A stretch of 64,000 bases of DNA from Myxocyprinus asiaticus (lineage: Eukaryota > Chordata > Actinopteri > Cypriniformes > Catostomidae), in the NCBI RefSeq assembly GCF_019703515.2, contig NC_059393.1, forward strand, positions 16,984,501 through 17,048,500. The letters run 5' to 3'. Shown one piece after another: positions 36,585-47,112 of the stretch (its first letter is position 1; each line of letters begins with the position of its first letter). The notes beneath the pieces are model-generated. The model saw only the letters and a program-made list of their open reading frames with translations, was not told the origin of the DNA and did not search any database. The translations under genes and the position numbers were made by a program.

Positions 36585-36741
36585 GCCATAACGTCTACAT
36601 GTAAAGATTTTTCATTCTGCTCAGACAATTCCCCAGACCCTTTTCCGTTTAATGTATAAGTGAGGCCCCTGAGTCCAACCTTGCACCATAACTCACATGA
36701 ATATCACTTGATGGTGGTTTAAAATGCTAAACTGGCAAGCT

Positions 36742-36830
36742 TAAAGGGGCAGGTCACTCAAAAGATTTGTTCCGAACACATAAATGAAGACAGAATTTTC
36801 ATTTTTGGTTGAACTATCCCTTTAAGACAT
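36742..36830. mobile_element. minimal family D MITE (about 88 bp)
   Basis: TTAAAGGGGCAGGTCACTC at the left and GGTTGAACTATCCCTTTAAG at the right form inverted ends with terminal TTAA on both sides; almost nothing separates them. Confidence 0.6.
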
Positions 36831-37341
36831 ACTGTTACTCCAAAATTGAAAGGAAATAAGAACATTCATCCCCTCTACCAAATATGCATGTCATATATAT
36901 CAAACATATCTTGAATTTCCCATTCCATTTATCACCTGGGACACTAGGCCAATCAGCAATTTGTCATGTACAGGTTAGATGGTCTTTCTCAGCAGACTAG
37001 GTTCTTGGGTCAGCATCTAATCTTGATCATGTAGAATAAAATAAAAACAAAAAATTGTGGAAAGCAGTTTATCAAATTCCCAGTAGGAAAATACCCTAAA
37101 TATATTTTAAATCTTGAATATTGTAGAACTTAGTCCTAATCCAATGGTGTTTCCACTAACGAAGTAAAGATGTTTCCCTACATTTCCACCATTAATGGCC
37201 TTTTCAGTGCTAATAATAATTCAAGATAACTAAAGGATGGAAATGTAAAAACGCAGATTAGCCTACACAAAAAGGAAGTACTGTATCTGCAAGGATCTGC
37301 ATTCCATCCATTGTTATTATCATTCCCCCCAAAAAAATGTA

Positions 37342-37590
37342 GGCCACGTCAACACAAAAACTCAGTTTTCAGTTTCCTAACGTCATCGTTTTCCAAAATT
37401 TGTGGTAATGGAGAGAGTTTTCTAAACGCTCGATTTTCGGTGGAGGAAAACACGGTTTTAGTGTGGATAAAAGGCGTAAACGTTGCAAAATTAACCCATC
37501 TTCAAATGAAAATGTATGGTGTATTCACAGTCTGTAAAGTTCTGCTGAATAAAGGTCTCACTTTGCAAATGCAATAGCATTGCATAGTAG
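37342..37590. mobile_element. MITE family B copy
   Basis: It carries GGCCACGTCAACAC, CAGTTTTCAGTTTCCTAACG, TCATCGTTTTCCAAAATTTG, CGCTCGATTTTCGGTGGAGG and AGTGTGGATAAAAGGCGTAA. Confidence 0.6.
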
Positions 37591-38724
37591 GCCTTTATTA
37601 TTTTTATAGTCCCCATTTTTGTGGGCGTTGTTGCGTATTGATAACTTTTTCGTTTATATCTTTGAAGGAAAACAAAGCATTGAATGGTTTATATGGGTAT
37701 AAGTATGGCTTTTTTTTCAGGGTAATATTCAATCATGAAACATTTTAAAGTGTAACAAGCCAAAAACCCTACATCATTTAATCAAATGAAAGCCCATTTA
37801 TTGTTCTGGAGCACTTGACTACAAACGACATATTCCTTTCTGCTGTACAAACACTTTGCAAACCTATATTTCATTCTGATTTGTTTGTTTACACATTGCA
37901 TTGTATGATGTGGCGTCAGGGTTTAATCATCTACGTGCCCCATTAATGCACATCCATCAGATCAGAAAGTCTAAAGTGTCTGAAATGCAGAATTCTTACT
38001 TGAGGGCCCATCATATGCTTTAAAAAATGTGTCATCATGCATAACCCAGTCATGCATCAATGGCAGGTGGTTTGAAGGGATGGTTGGGTGAACTGTCCAA
38101 CACCTACATCAAACCTTACAAGATTACAAGGTGCTTTATCTTAATGATAAAGTCGAGTCTAATTGGAAATCAAACCATTGCGAGCGACCCTGCTTTCAGA
38201 TAGCATAGCAGTCTAATCTATATGAGAACTATGAACTAGTGACATGCTAATCTAATCAGAATGTAGTATCTACTTTCAGCTTGCACCTTTGCCTTCCTCT
38301 TTTTTCAATACAAATTATCAGAATTTTCAGAATCAAAGGAAAAATAAAAACAAAAGCAAACCAGCATTTTACCTGACATTTTTAAAAAGATGAAATGTAG
38401 TGCCTCAGAAAACCTGTATTGCTCTTCTGAATGTCAAATACTAGTTAATAGTTTATAATTGTTTGGTTTCTCAACTCCAGTAGCCTTTGCCCTCTGCCAG
38501 ACTTTTCTTATTATAGCTGTTCAATAACCACACACTATAAACTGCATGCTCTTCCCCATAACCACCTAGTAAACTGTAATAAACTTGACTAAAAACGATC
38601 TATGAAAACCCAGCTCTGCTATCAAGTCTTCTTTATTTAAAATCCTCCAAGAATCAACTTCTGTTTACTTTTTCTTGACAAAGTTCACTGTAATACATTT
38701 TACAGATGGTCGTTGTTTTGGAAC

Positions 38725-38885
38725 ATAATAGCTGGATTGGTTTAACTGGTCATTATCTGGTCCAAGCTGGTCATTAACTGGTCAACCAGCCACCATGTTC
38801 CAAAAACTAGCTTGACCACCTAGCTGATATGACCAGCTGGTAACTGGTTTGTTGTTGGTCTAAGAGGTCTGCCAACTTAGTATAG
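38725..38885. repeat. AGCTGGT/ACCAGCT-rich repeat
   Basis: Repeated AACTGGTCAT, CAAGCTGGTCATTAACTGG, CAACCAGCCACCATG and CTAGCTTGACCACCTAGCTG units, partly palindromic. A related block at 61345-62025 hosts an hAT insertion. Confidence 0.6.
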
Positions 38886-39030
38886 CCTAAGGTGGATTTT
38901 CTAGCAGAGATAATAAAGCCTTTCTATTTAAGGTATGAACCAGTAGTTTATAATCATTTTTCATATACTATAACAAGAAGCCATCCACCCATATTTTTGG
39001 TTTTCCTGGTTATTGCCCTGCTGTAATCCG

Positions 39031-39186
39031 TAGGGGCCGTTCAAACCAAAAGTGTTCTTGCGGCAAAAAATTAATTAATTAATAAATAGACGCAGTCCTC
39101 AAATAGAGCAAAATGCACATTTGTTTACGTAAAAAAAAAACAGTGCGGATGGACGCAAAAATGCATTCGGTGTGAACGGCCTTTTA
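39031..39186. mobile_element. MITE family A, copy 2 (short)
   Basis: Ends TAGGGGCCGTTCAAACC and TTCGGTGTGAACGGCCTTTTA; internally deleted. Confidence 0.6.
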
Positions 39187-39716
39187 GTATCTCCATTATC
39201 TCCATCGATCGTGAAGGTCCATAGTGTTTCCTGATGTCAGGTGTTCAGTCTATACGTTCCCACACTCAAGACAATATATACTGAGCAGAACTGGCAGCGT
39301 CTTGCTGTTGGTGCAGTTCACCCCTGCTCTCACGCTCTGGAGTAAAAAATGAATGCATTCATGGTTCTTCAGCATTGTTAATCTCAAAAGGATAAGAATC
39401 AGCACAGTTGTTGTACAGTATATCCACTATTCAGCACTACTGAGGGCAGAGGCCTTCTTTGAACTGTAGGATAAGTCTTGAGAAGTTTGTAGCTCCCTGG
39501 ACAATCCTTCAAATTAGGTGTTTTGCTTTGAGATGACTGGTGGAAATGGTTCAAGCATCAGGAAAACCTTCCAGACTCCAAAATACCCCACAATCCTGAA
39601 CTTAGTCTTATCTAGGTCCATCAAAATCCAGGGCCAAAAAATTTTATTTCTAGGAATTTAGGTCTTCTAGTCAATAATATCCTTTAAAACAAACCATGTA
39701 CAGTGAATGCATTGTA

Positions 39717-39991
39717 TTAGGTGCCGTTCACACTAAACACGTTTTTGTGTCCACTCAGAGCTGTTTTTCAATTGCTTTTCTATTTAAACGTGTTAGACTG
39801 ACGTCTTTCACTGCTGCGGCGCGTCTTGCGCAAAAGAGCTAAGTTTTTTAAACGGTGTGTCATGTTAAAAAATAACTTCAACTTTTAAAAACGTATCGTG
39901 AGACAACTGCGTTTTTTGTTTGTTTTTTTTTTATTCGTTGTGCTGAGTCTAGCTTTTTAGAGCAAGAACGTTTTAGGTATGAATGGCCTTG
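39717..39991. mobile_element. MITE family A, copy 3
   Basis: Ends TTAGGTGCCGTTCACAC and GGTATGAATGGCCTTGTAA. The interior includes CACTGCTGCGGCGCGTCTTG and GTGCTGAGTCTAGC. Confidence 0.62.
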
Positions 39992-40135
39992 TAACAAAGT
40001 TCAAGGAATGAGGAAGCGGGAGACGGCAAATCCAACTCAAAGGTAAATTTATTACCAGCAATTCATCTCAGGTGAAACCCTTACGGCTTCCTCTCTCCCC
40101 AGATGGACGCTCAACCATGCCCTCGCTTCTACAGA

Positions 40136-41333
40136 CCTCTTAAAAGAAAAGTATACTTCGGTTTTCTGTGTGTTGCTACATTTCGCGCACAGTGCACTTG
40201 ATGGAAATTGCATCAACAGCACAGTATGGACAGACTTGTCCACATGTAGCCTAGTTTTCTAGACAAGCAGACTGTCCTGGTCTTTGCAAAGTTTTTGCTT
40301 CCTTCAATACTGCATTTCAATTGTTTTTCCATTTAAACATGCACTAAATGGACAACCCTTACAAAAATCGAGAGTTCTTGACAAATTTGCCGCTGATCAT
40401 TTTCACGTGCAATTGAGCTTTGTGGCAAACTTGCGGCAAATTGTCCATTGTTGCCAAATGTTTGCTGCAGGTTCACCACTATCGGTGAAGAGCTGCAAAC
40501 TTCTGGAAAACATTTGCGGTGAATCACAAGCTCATTTGCATGTGAAAATAACGAGTTGCAAATTTGTGGCTAGTTTGTCAGAACTCTAGATTTTTTTGTA
40601 AAGGCATTTTTGGCTGTTGCGCCACATCTCGCTGTTTTTTTCACCGTTTCACGCAGGAGTGCTGTTTTTTTTAGACGGCGTGCCAAAAAACACTTTTTAA
40701 AAACATCTCAGCACCTGCTTTCTTTTTGATTTGTTGCGCTGTATCTAGTAATAACGCATTTGGTCTTAACCCAAAGTATACTTTTCCACGTGCTGTTACG
40801 TTTCGCACACAGTACATGTGACGGAAATTTCGTCATGAACACAGTACCCGCAGACAGCCGGGTTTTTGCACTGAACACGTATTGCATCTGTTTTTCAATT
40901 GTTTTTCCATTTAAATATGCACTAGATGAACATCTTTGACTGTAGCGCCGCTTCCTGCTTTGTTTTCTGCGTCTTGCGCAGGAACACTGTTTTTAGATGG
41001 CGTGTGCAGTTAAAAAGAACACCTGCGTTCTTTCCGTTTCTTTGGGCTTTGTCAAGCTTTTTTTCCGCAAGAACGCATTCAGTCTAAACGGCCTCTTAAG
41101 GCCAAAGTATACATCGATTTTCCACATGCCGCTACATATTGACACAAATTTCTGCATCAGCAGAGTACGTGCGGACTGTCTGCGCTCATCCTAGTTTTTT
41201 TAGACATGTGAACAGTCCGTGTCTTAGCGCGACGTTGGCGCATATGAAAAGTATCACAGTGTAGTCTTAGTATGCATGCAAGAAACGCATCCATATGGAT
41301 TTGCAGTCAAAAGAGTATACTTTGAAAGACTGA
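40136..41333. repeat. alternating mosaic of MITE families G and A
   Basis: The order is G left half (40140-40262), A (40262-40768, itself split by a nested element), G left half (40768-40855), A (40855-41098), then a near-complete G (41092-41333). G is marked by AAAGTATACTT...CGTGC...CGCACACAGT and its right end CAAAAGAGTATACTTTG; A by CATCTCGCTG/GTCTTGCGC and CGCATTCAGTCTAAACGG. The G-half plus A unit therefore occurs twice in tandem. Confidence 0.6.
40358..40603. mobile_element. small TIR element nested in family A
   Basis: The left end TTACAAAAATCGAGAGTTCT and the right end AGAACTCTAGATTTTTTTGTAA are inverted copies. The interior is built of GCAAATTTGCCGC / GCGGCAAATTG-like palindromic motifs. 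No coding capacity. Confidence 0.65.
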
Positions 41334-42269
41334 GTGCTCGATGGAACAGCACGTGAAACGAAGTATTACTCTGGCCTTGAGGGTGTCTCCTCTTTGTTTA
41401 CTTTGGCTATTTAATGTCTTAATGAGGTGTTTTTCAAATTCTAAAACCACAGCATTTTTTTTGGAAACATACATGTGTGTGAATTGTGTACAGTCTGCCA
41501 GTCGAAGCGAACAGTGTTTGGCTAGACCCTTGTGAACATGTCTGTTTCTTACCATTCTCAAACCAGCACTAGCCCAATCATTGCCCTTAGCTGTAAAGAA
41601 GACAATGCCGCTAATTAGCTTGAACTATCTCTGGCGCAGGAATGACATGGTCTGAAACTCTAGTGTGATGTCACAAGATCACTTCAACCAACTTTGCCAC
41701 TCCAAATCTTCATTTCCATTGTTCTCTTTTGTATATTTCATACTACTCCATCCCAAACTGAAGTATCACCTTATACATACTTAACTTTTGGATACAATCT
41801 AAAAAAGAAATCAAATAAACCTTGTGCCTCTAATGCATTTACTGAAGAGAAATGGTCCTTTTTAACACTTGTTGTATTGGTACCAGCTCCATAGTTGGAC
41901 CTACTGCGTTTAAGCTGTGAAAGACTTTGTTTGCTTTCCTTTTCTTCAATTTTGTTCGAAATTACTTTGACTAGCTTATTTCCTGTTTTTTGTTTCCTGA
42001 CATTTTTTCTATATGTGTAGTGCCCCTTTCTCTTGGAATCATTGGTGTGTGTTCACCTCCATCCACTCAGTTAATAAAAGCAAGATGTGCATTTCCTATG
42101 CAACAACAAATGAGAAGAAAAAAAACCCTCAAAATAAAGATGCTAATGCTGTACATGTCCGTGTCTGGCTTCATTCCTTCGCATTTCAAAAACTGTCACC
42201 ATCACAGACCGTCAAACATAACAACATACTCCATTCTCTGTACTTCTTCTTTGAGGGATCCAGAATGAG
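41334..42269 (+). other. unique sequence ending in clustered poly(A)-signal motifs
   Basis: No delimitable repeat or coding frame. The 41900-42180 stretch is T-rich with AATAAA at 42073 and 42133, the profile of a transcript 3' end. Confidence 0.35.
42133..42138 (+). promoter_or_regulatory. candidate distal poly(A) signal
   Basis: AATAAA is followed within 30 bases by a GT/T-rich stretch (TGTCCGTGTCTGGCTT), a good downstream element. A second AATAAA sits at 42073. This could be a distal nfia 3' end about 10 kb past the stop, or the end of an unrelated transcript. Low certainty. Confidence 0.25.
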
Positions 42270-42710
42270 TTACTGATGTGGATGATTTGATGAGTACAAA
42301 GTCTGCAGTGTGTCGAGCAGCTTTAAGAGATGTTGTATGTAATCCAGGCACTTTGTGGTTAGTTTGCTGATGCCAGCTGTCTGAGCGCAGATGGAGGCGT
42401 GGGCCGCACTGCCGGCGTTCTCTCTCATATGCTGGTAACTCGTGTTTATGGCTCGTTTGATGTCGAAGTGCCCCGTGGTCTGCTCGCGGAGAGTTGGTTA
42501 TGGCTCGGGGAAGTGGAATGAAAGAATTCTCGGCACAGGGACTCATCAATACGTTGATGCAGCTTTCACATGATTCGCATTAGGGCATCGACGCTGCGCT
42601 CATTGGCAGTGTCAAGCATGGCTTTGACCTCCACATGAAAACCGTTGCAGATAGTGGCATGGATGGGCAAGTTTGCCAGGCAAGAGAGCAGGAGGTGTGC
42701 AGAGTAAACA
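42270..42710 (-). pseudogene. broken terminal-exon-like protein fragment, unidentified
   Basis: On the - strand an acceptor-like GTTTTCAG at 42711 is followed by VYSAHLLLSCLANLPIHATI and CNGFHVEVKAMLDTANERSV, then DALMRIM and a TGA; the same frame continues with KLHQRIDESLCREFF. After a frame change near 42480, a second frame reads TTGHFDIKRAINTSYQHMRE, NAGSAAHASICAQTAGISKL and TTKCLDYIQHLLKLLDTLQT, ending at TAA 42270-42272. The amino-acid composition, with regular leucines, looks like real helical protein rather than a chance frame. I do not recognise the family. The stop and the frame change argue for a pseudogene, or sequencing errors in a real last exon. Confidence 0.4.
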
Positions 42711-42773
42711 CTGAAAACATGTATTTGGACTTATATTAATTGCAGAAAGTAATAAGAGGATTACTTTACATTA

Positions 42774-42995
42774 AAGGAATATTCCGATTTGTAGCATGAT
42801 GTTGATTACCACAAACATTATTTTCGACTTGTCCCTCCTTTTGTTTAAAATACTATATGTAGCTAAACTTTCAAAACACTGAGTATTGCAAGTGCCTCAT
42901 TGTAACCCAGATTTTGAAAGAAAATGAGGCGCAACTCAAAATAATTGTTTGTGGTAACCAATATGCTGCCAATTGAGCATCATTTTTACCCGAAC
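42774..42995. mobile_element. MITE family C copy 3 (internally deleted)
   Basis: TTAAAGGAATATTCCGATTT, ATGATGTTGATTACCACAAA and CTTGTCCCTCCTTTTG on the left; CTCAAAATAATTGTTTGTGG and CCAATTGAGCATC on the right. Confidence 0.6.
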
Positions 42996-43250
42996 AATTA
43001 TTATAATTTTTGTTTTAAATGTTTTTGTATTATTTTTTAATTATTTTATCCAGTTGGAATAAAATTCCTTTACTTTGTTCAAATATGGTACCTGAAAACA
43101 AAAAACAAAAAAAATTGGATTATCTTCTTTTACTTTGTGACACTTGTGTTCCCGGTCAAAAATGACCAACCATTGGAAATGAATGGATTAGACTACAAAA
43201 TACAGAAATATTAAGTGTTCAGGAGCATCCCAATACTTTAGATGAGCACA

Positions 43251-43746
43251 TACACTACCGGTCAAAAGTTTTGAAACACTTATTCTTTATTATAATTTTT
43301 TTTCTTCACATTTTAGAATAATAGTAAAGTCATTAAAACTATGGAATAACATAAATGGAACTATGGGAATTATGTTGTGACTAAAAATCCAAAATAAATC
43401 AAAACTGTGTTATATTTTAGCATCTTCGAAGTAGTCACCCTTTGTCTAGAATTTGCAGACATGTACTCTTGACATTTTCTCAACCAACTTCTTGAGGTAT
43501 CACCCTGGGATGCTTTTTAAACAGTATTGAAGGAGTTCCCATCTATGTTGGGCACTTATTGGCTGCTGTTCTTTATTATTTGGTCCAAGTCAAAACATTT
43601 TAGTTTTGTAATGAAATAAATAAATATGGTGGCACAATTATATTTTTGTCTACAAAACTAATTTCAAACATTTAAGCATATGCCTTCAGATCAAAAGATT
43701 TTTAAGATCATGAGAAATATTTCAGTCAAGTGTTTCAAAACTTTTG
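43251..43746 (-). mobile_element. Tc1/mariner-like remnant
   Basis: The left end TACACTACCGGTCAAAAGTT is the typical fish Tc1-family terminus next to TA. The right side has its partial inverse AAGTGTTTCAAAACTTTTG. The interior, on the - strand, is a decayed 3' part of a Tc1-type transposase region, with stops. Confidence 0.7.
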
Positions 43747-43786
43747 TGGATGTTTTTTTGCACACACGAAGTCCTCGGACATGTGC

Positions 43787-43789
<3 letters not shown>

Positions 43790-43818
<29 letters not shown>
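43790..43818. repeat. (CA)n microsatellite
   Basis: An uninterrupted CA run of about 29 bases. Confidence 0.95.
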
Positions 43819-43822
<4 letters not shown>

Positions 43823-44236
43823 TTGTGTGTTGAACATCCTCTTCTGCATCGTCTTTCCATGTACACTCATTAAGGAATATTTCAAGATCTTCTTATATTA
43901 TGTATATGATCTATTATCATATTATGTTGTGTTTGGGCTCGTTTGAATGGGGATAGTCTTCTGTAAGTTACAATATGTCATTGTCTATGTTATATGTATG
44001 TTTATAACGTAAGGAATAAGGAAAAATGGGACAAAAAGACACTTCTGTTTATTGTTCAAAAAGGAGTACAAAACCTGTCATTATTACTAAAAAAGAAGTT
44101 GATAAAAAGATCTAATGCAATATCTTTTGATAATATATGCAATATAAGAGATTCATAAACAATCTTAGTGGGCTGGTCATTTTTGACTGGGAACACAAAA
44201 TGTGTTAGCACAAAACAAACACAACACAAGGGTTAA

Positions 44237-44337
44237 GATGTTCTTTGTTAATTTCGAATCAAAATCCGAACTGAATCGAGAGCTTGTGAATCGGAATCGA
44301 ATAGATTCGGGAAACCATTATCAATACACAGCCCTAG
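44237..44337. mobile_element. hAT-type right-end remnant
   Basis: GAATCGGAATCGAATAGATT and the terminus ATCAATACACAGCCCTAG match the end of TAGGGCTG-type hAT elements; the other end is missing. Confidence 0.5.
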
Positions 44338-46007
44338 TAATTTCCAGTAAATATTGTAATAATAGTAATAAAATATGTAAAAGTTTACATATATACTGTA
44401 TATATTGCCGCATACTGTGTCTTAGAACAACAACAAAAAGAACAGCACTGTTGTATTTCCTTCAGCACCTTCAAACAAACAAGGGGAGAAAATAACCTCT
44501 CTTTAGGAATGCAATCTGAAACGTAACTGCCGTGAACTGACTTTCGGGTGTGGTCACAAGCACCTTTATCAATGCAGGTTTGTAATGTGGTCACCCCAGC
44601 AGACATCTACCTCAGCATAGCTGCTGACCATACCTCTAACTCTCTCGCTTACTTTCCCTGAGAAGTGTGTGTGACAGTGAACTTAGATTCTCTCAGGGGA
44701 ACAGTGCAAGCGAAGGATTGGGTTACAGGGCGAGACACAATCCTGAGACGAAACCGCAAGAGGCCCCGTGAATAATGCACAAGCAACACGGGGCTTTGGG
44801 TTTCCTCGCCGGGAACAGCCCGTCTGAGCTACTCCAGCCTGTCCCGAGACATGCGACACACCTAATCTTCCGAGGGGCTAAAGGTCAAGAGGTCGAGGCC
44901 TCCGGTGTGAAAGTCGTTGCTACATGAACACCTCATGTGCATACACGCCTTCTTGTATGCATACTCTTATTACACTCCGATAGGAGCGGACAACCTTTGC
45001 GAATACATCCACCACGTCTCTTTCGTTTTTTGCAGCGCCTCATTAAAACCATAGATCATAAATTGAACACTGACTTAGAGGGGCTAATCTGGGATTTAGA
45101 AGCCATTCAGTGAGAAAAGATAATTAATTTCACTCGCATTCGCCTAGCCGACCACATACTGGGTGAAGAGCTTAGTGAAGATGCACATGAATTAGAGCAA
45201 GTCTTTAGAAAGTTCTAGGTAATCCCATGCAACACGACTTGGGGAAAGGTGTTGTTGACACGCTTGACTGCGGCCTCCGAGCAGGACTGCTTCGCACATT
45301 AATGCCGTGAATGAACTGAATACAGCGTAAAAGAGGAGGCACATTGAAACAATAACAATCCAGTGTCCCATGCTAAGCTTGAACTGCATCCGTAACAATC
45401 ATGAACAAGCAGCAATGTTTTCAGGGTAGGGGGAAAAACAACACTGATTATTATAACATTCATAACAACAATGAACAAAATGTGATAATGCAAAATCATG
45501 CAACCATATAATTATGTCCTAAAAGAATTTGAGAGTGTTGAGTGTTGCAGAAGCCTGGGTCAACAATCACTTTCATTGCCTCTTTTTTTACATACAATGC
45601 AAGTGAATGGTGACTGAAGCAAATGTTCAGTCTAACCACTCCTTTTGTGTTCCAAAGAGGAAAGAAAGTCATATGGGTCTTGACCAACATGATGGTGAGT
45701 AATGAGAGAATTTTCATTTTTGGTAATTTTAATAAGAACTGAATCGCTGACACTTTAATGTTTGCAGATCATTTGTAAGAACTTCTATTTTTGTAGGCTA
45801 TTGCTGTACTGTTTTTTTTCCCGTAGTTACTATTCTTTATCAATATCTTTTGTCTTTTTTTTTTTCACTTAAAATATCCAACCATCCTTAAAACATGACC
45901 CAATAAAAAACAGCACATTACGGTCAAAAACTCGCATTAAGATGTTAATTTGTACGTTTTTGTCTATTCTAAAACCCACAGTACATAACAATGTAAACGT
46001 GCAAGTT
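44338..46007. other. intergenic; non-repetitive block at 44640-45330
   Basis: 44640-45330 is GC-richer, lacks repeat signatures and contains motifs such as GATAATTAATTTCACTC and CACACCTAATCTTCCG. A family D MITE fragment occupies about 45540-45735 (AATGCAAGTGAATGGTGAC, GAAAGAAAGTCATATGGGTC, GAGAGAATTTTCATTTTTGG). No gene recognised. Confidence 0.4.
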
Positions 46008-46372
46008 TAAGGGGCTGTTCGGACTGAACTTGTTCTTGTGTTAAAACAAGCTAGATTCAGCACAACAAATGGAAGGGAACGCAGATGTCTCGGGACACGT
46101 TTTTAATAAGTGAAAGCAGTGGCGTAGCCAAGGGTTGGCTAGAAATTAGAAATTAGAAATATTATAGAATATTCTTTGACTTCAAATATATATTCATAAA
46201 ACAGTTTAAAAAATGCTTAAATTCTCTGTTGTTAAGGAAAATTTGGTAAAAAAAAAAAAAAAACATTTAGGCGAGAACTTGGCCCATCCATTTTTATTGC
46301 GGCCCACCCAAAAGTAATTTCCTGGCTACACCCTTGAGTGGAAGTTTTTTTAACTTGATACAACATCAAATA
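46008..46372. mobile_element. MITE family A, copy interrupted by a family I element
   Basis: Starts TTAAGGGGCTGTTCGGACTG (reverse orientation), continues CTAGATTCAGCACAAC and CAGATGTCTCGGGACACG, is broken at 46116, and resumes at 46345 with TTTTTTAACTTGATACAAC. Confidence 0.6.
46117..46336. mobile_element. hAT-like MITE family I, 220 bp, with TSD
   Basis: Ends CAGTGGCGTAGCCAAGGGTT and CTGGCTACACCCTTG. The flanks AGTGAAAG (46109-46116) and AGTGGAAG (46337-46344) are an 8-bp TSD with one mismatch. It is the same family as 31031-31746, in inverse orientation. Confidence 0.75.
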
Positions 46373-46374
46373 TG

Positions 46375-46530
46375 TTTTCAATTGAAAACTCCAATTTCCA
46401 TTTTCTTGTCGCCATCATTTTCCGAAGTATGTAGTACTAGAGAGTATTTCGAAAGTCTACGTTTTTGTGGAGGAAAACATTCGTTTAAATGCTGTACTGC
46501 ACTAATGTGAGTCATTGTTGTATATCAACC
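46375..46530. mobile_element. MITE family B copy
   Basis: CGCCATCATTTTCCGAAGTA, GTAGTACTAGAGAGTATTTC and GTTTTTGTGGAGGAAAACA match the other family B copies. Confidence 0.55.
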
Positions 46531-46609
46531 TCTGCAACGTTCATAAAAATAATCAGACATGATAATGAAAAACAATGAAAGATTTGAACAAAAAATAAAA
46601 TCACACAAA

Positions 46610-46850
46610 ATCCTCCCTGCAACATTCTGGAAAGCTTAGTTTATGGTTATAAAAATAAAACCTAAAAATAACCATTAAAGACCGTTCTGTGCACGTTCTT
46701 TTTAGGTTGTCCCATAAAAACCTCCCTGCAACATTCTGGGAATGTTAGTTTATGGTTATAAAAAATAGAACCTAATAAGAATGTTCCTAGAACGTTAGGA
46801 ATTGGTTTCCAAAAAATCAAACAAAAGGGAACTATACGCTAACGTAAGGG
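46610..46850. repeat. tandem repeat of a 'CCTCCCTGCAACATTCTGG' unit
   Basis: Two copies of a unit of roughly 120 bases share CCTCCCTGCAACATTCTGG, GTTAGTTTATGGTTATAAA and an AACCTAA segment. Confidence 0.65.
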
Positions 46851-46859
46851 TAAAAAAGT

Positions 46860-47112
46860 GGACATTCAGAACGAACACATTCTTGTGCTAAAAAAAGCTA
46901 GATTTAAAATTTAACAAAACGCAGGTGTCTCGAGATGCACTTCTATAAGTATTTTATTCTTTTTAAACCTCACACTGCATCTAAAAAAAATGTGCCGCTC
47001 CTGCATGAAACACTGAGAAAAACCTCAAAGTGGCGCAGTGCAACAGTTAAAAGATATCTAGAGCATGTTTACCTAGAAAAACAATGCTGATGGACACAAA
47101 AACATGTTGCAT
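46860..47112. mobile_element. MITE family A copy (reverse orientation)
   Basis: CGAACACATTCTTGTGCTAA, AACGCAGGTGTCTCGAGATG, GTGCCGCTCCTGCATGAAAC and GTGGCGCAGTGCAACAG match the family A interior in reverse. Confidence 0.6.

Larger units (their letters stand above)
31883..36620 (+). other. nfia: nfia 3' UTR (3' limit uncertain)
   Basis: The sequence after the nfia stop is AT-rich and non-coding, with no large repeat insertion until about 36.7 kb, which fits a long, maintained 3' UTR such as NFIA is known to have. It includes a 66 bp TA microsatellite at 33077 and T-rich tracts near 33760 and 35260. Canonical AATAAA hexamers lie at 35193-35198, 36405-36410 and 36579-36584; the last is my preferred end because repeats resume soon after. 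Later AATAAA hexamers at 42073 and 42133 could mark a still longer isoform. RNA evidence would settle the end. Confidence 0.6.
36831..39030 (+). other. repeat-scattered sequence downstream of the proposed nfia 3' end
   Basis: No gene is recognised. It includes a family B MITE (37342-37590) and a CTGGT/ACCAG repeat block (38725-38885), both listed separately. Confidence 0.45.
43145..44236. mobile_element. TTAA-type element with long inverted repeats, hosting a Tc1 remnant
   Basis: The sequence at 43145-43168 (TGTGTTCCCGGTCAAAAATG...) is matched, inverted, at 44174-44197 with one mismatch over 24 bases. The right side extends to CACAAGGGTTAA at 44236, suggesting a TTAA-targeting (piggyBac or Kolobok-like) origin. 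No transposase frame. A Tc1-like remnant (43251-43746) is inserted within. Confidence 0.55.

Noticed and set aside
31883..36620. miR-223 seed match (AACTGAC) in the nfia 3' UTR, known for mammalian NFIA
   Set aside because: I saw only near matches (GACTGACA at about 32293 and CACTGACA at about 32950), not the seed itself, so no site is claimed.
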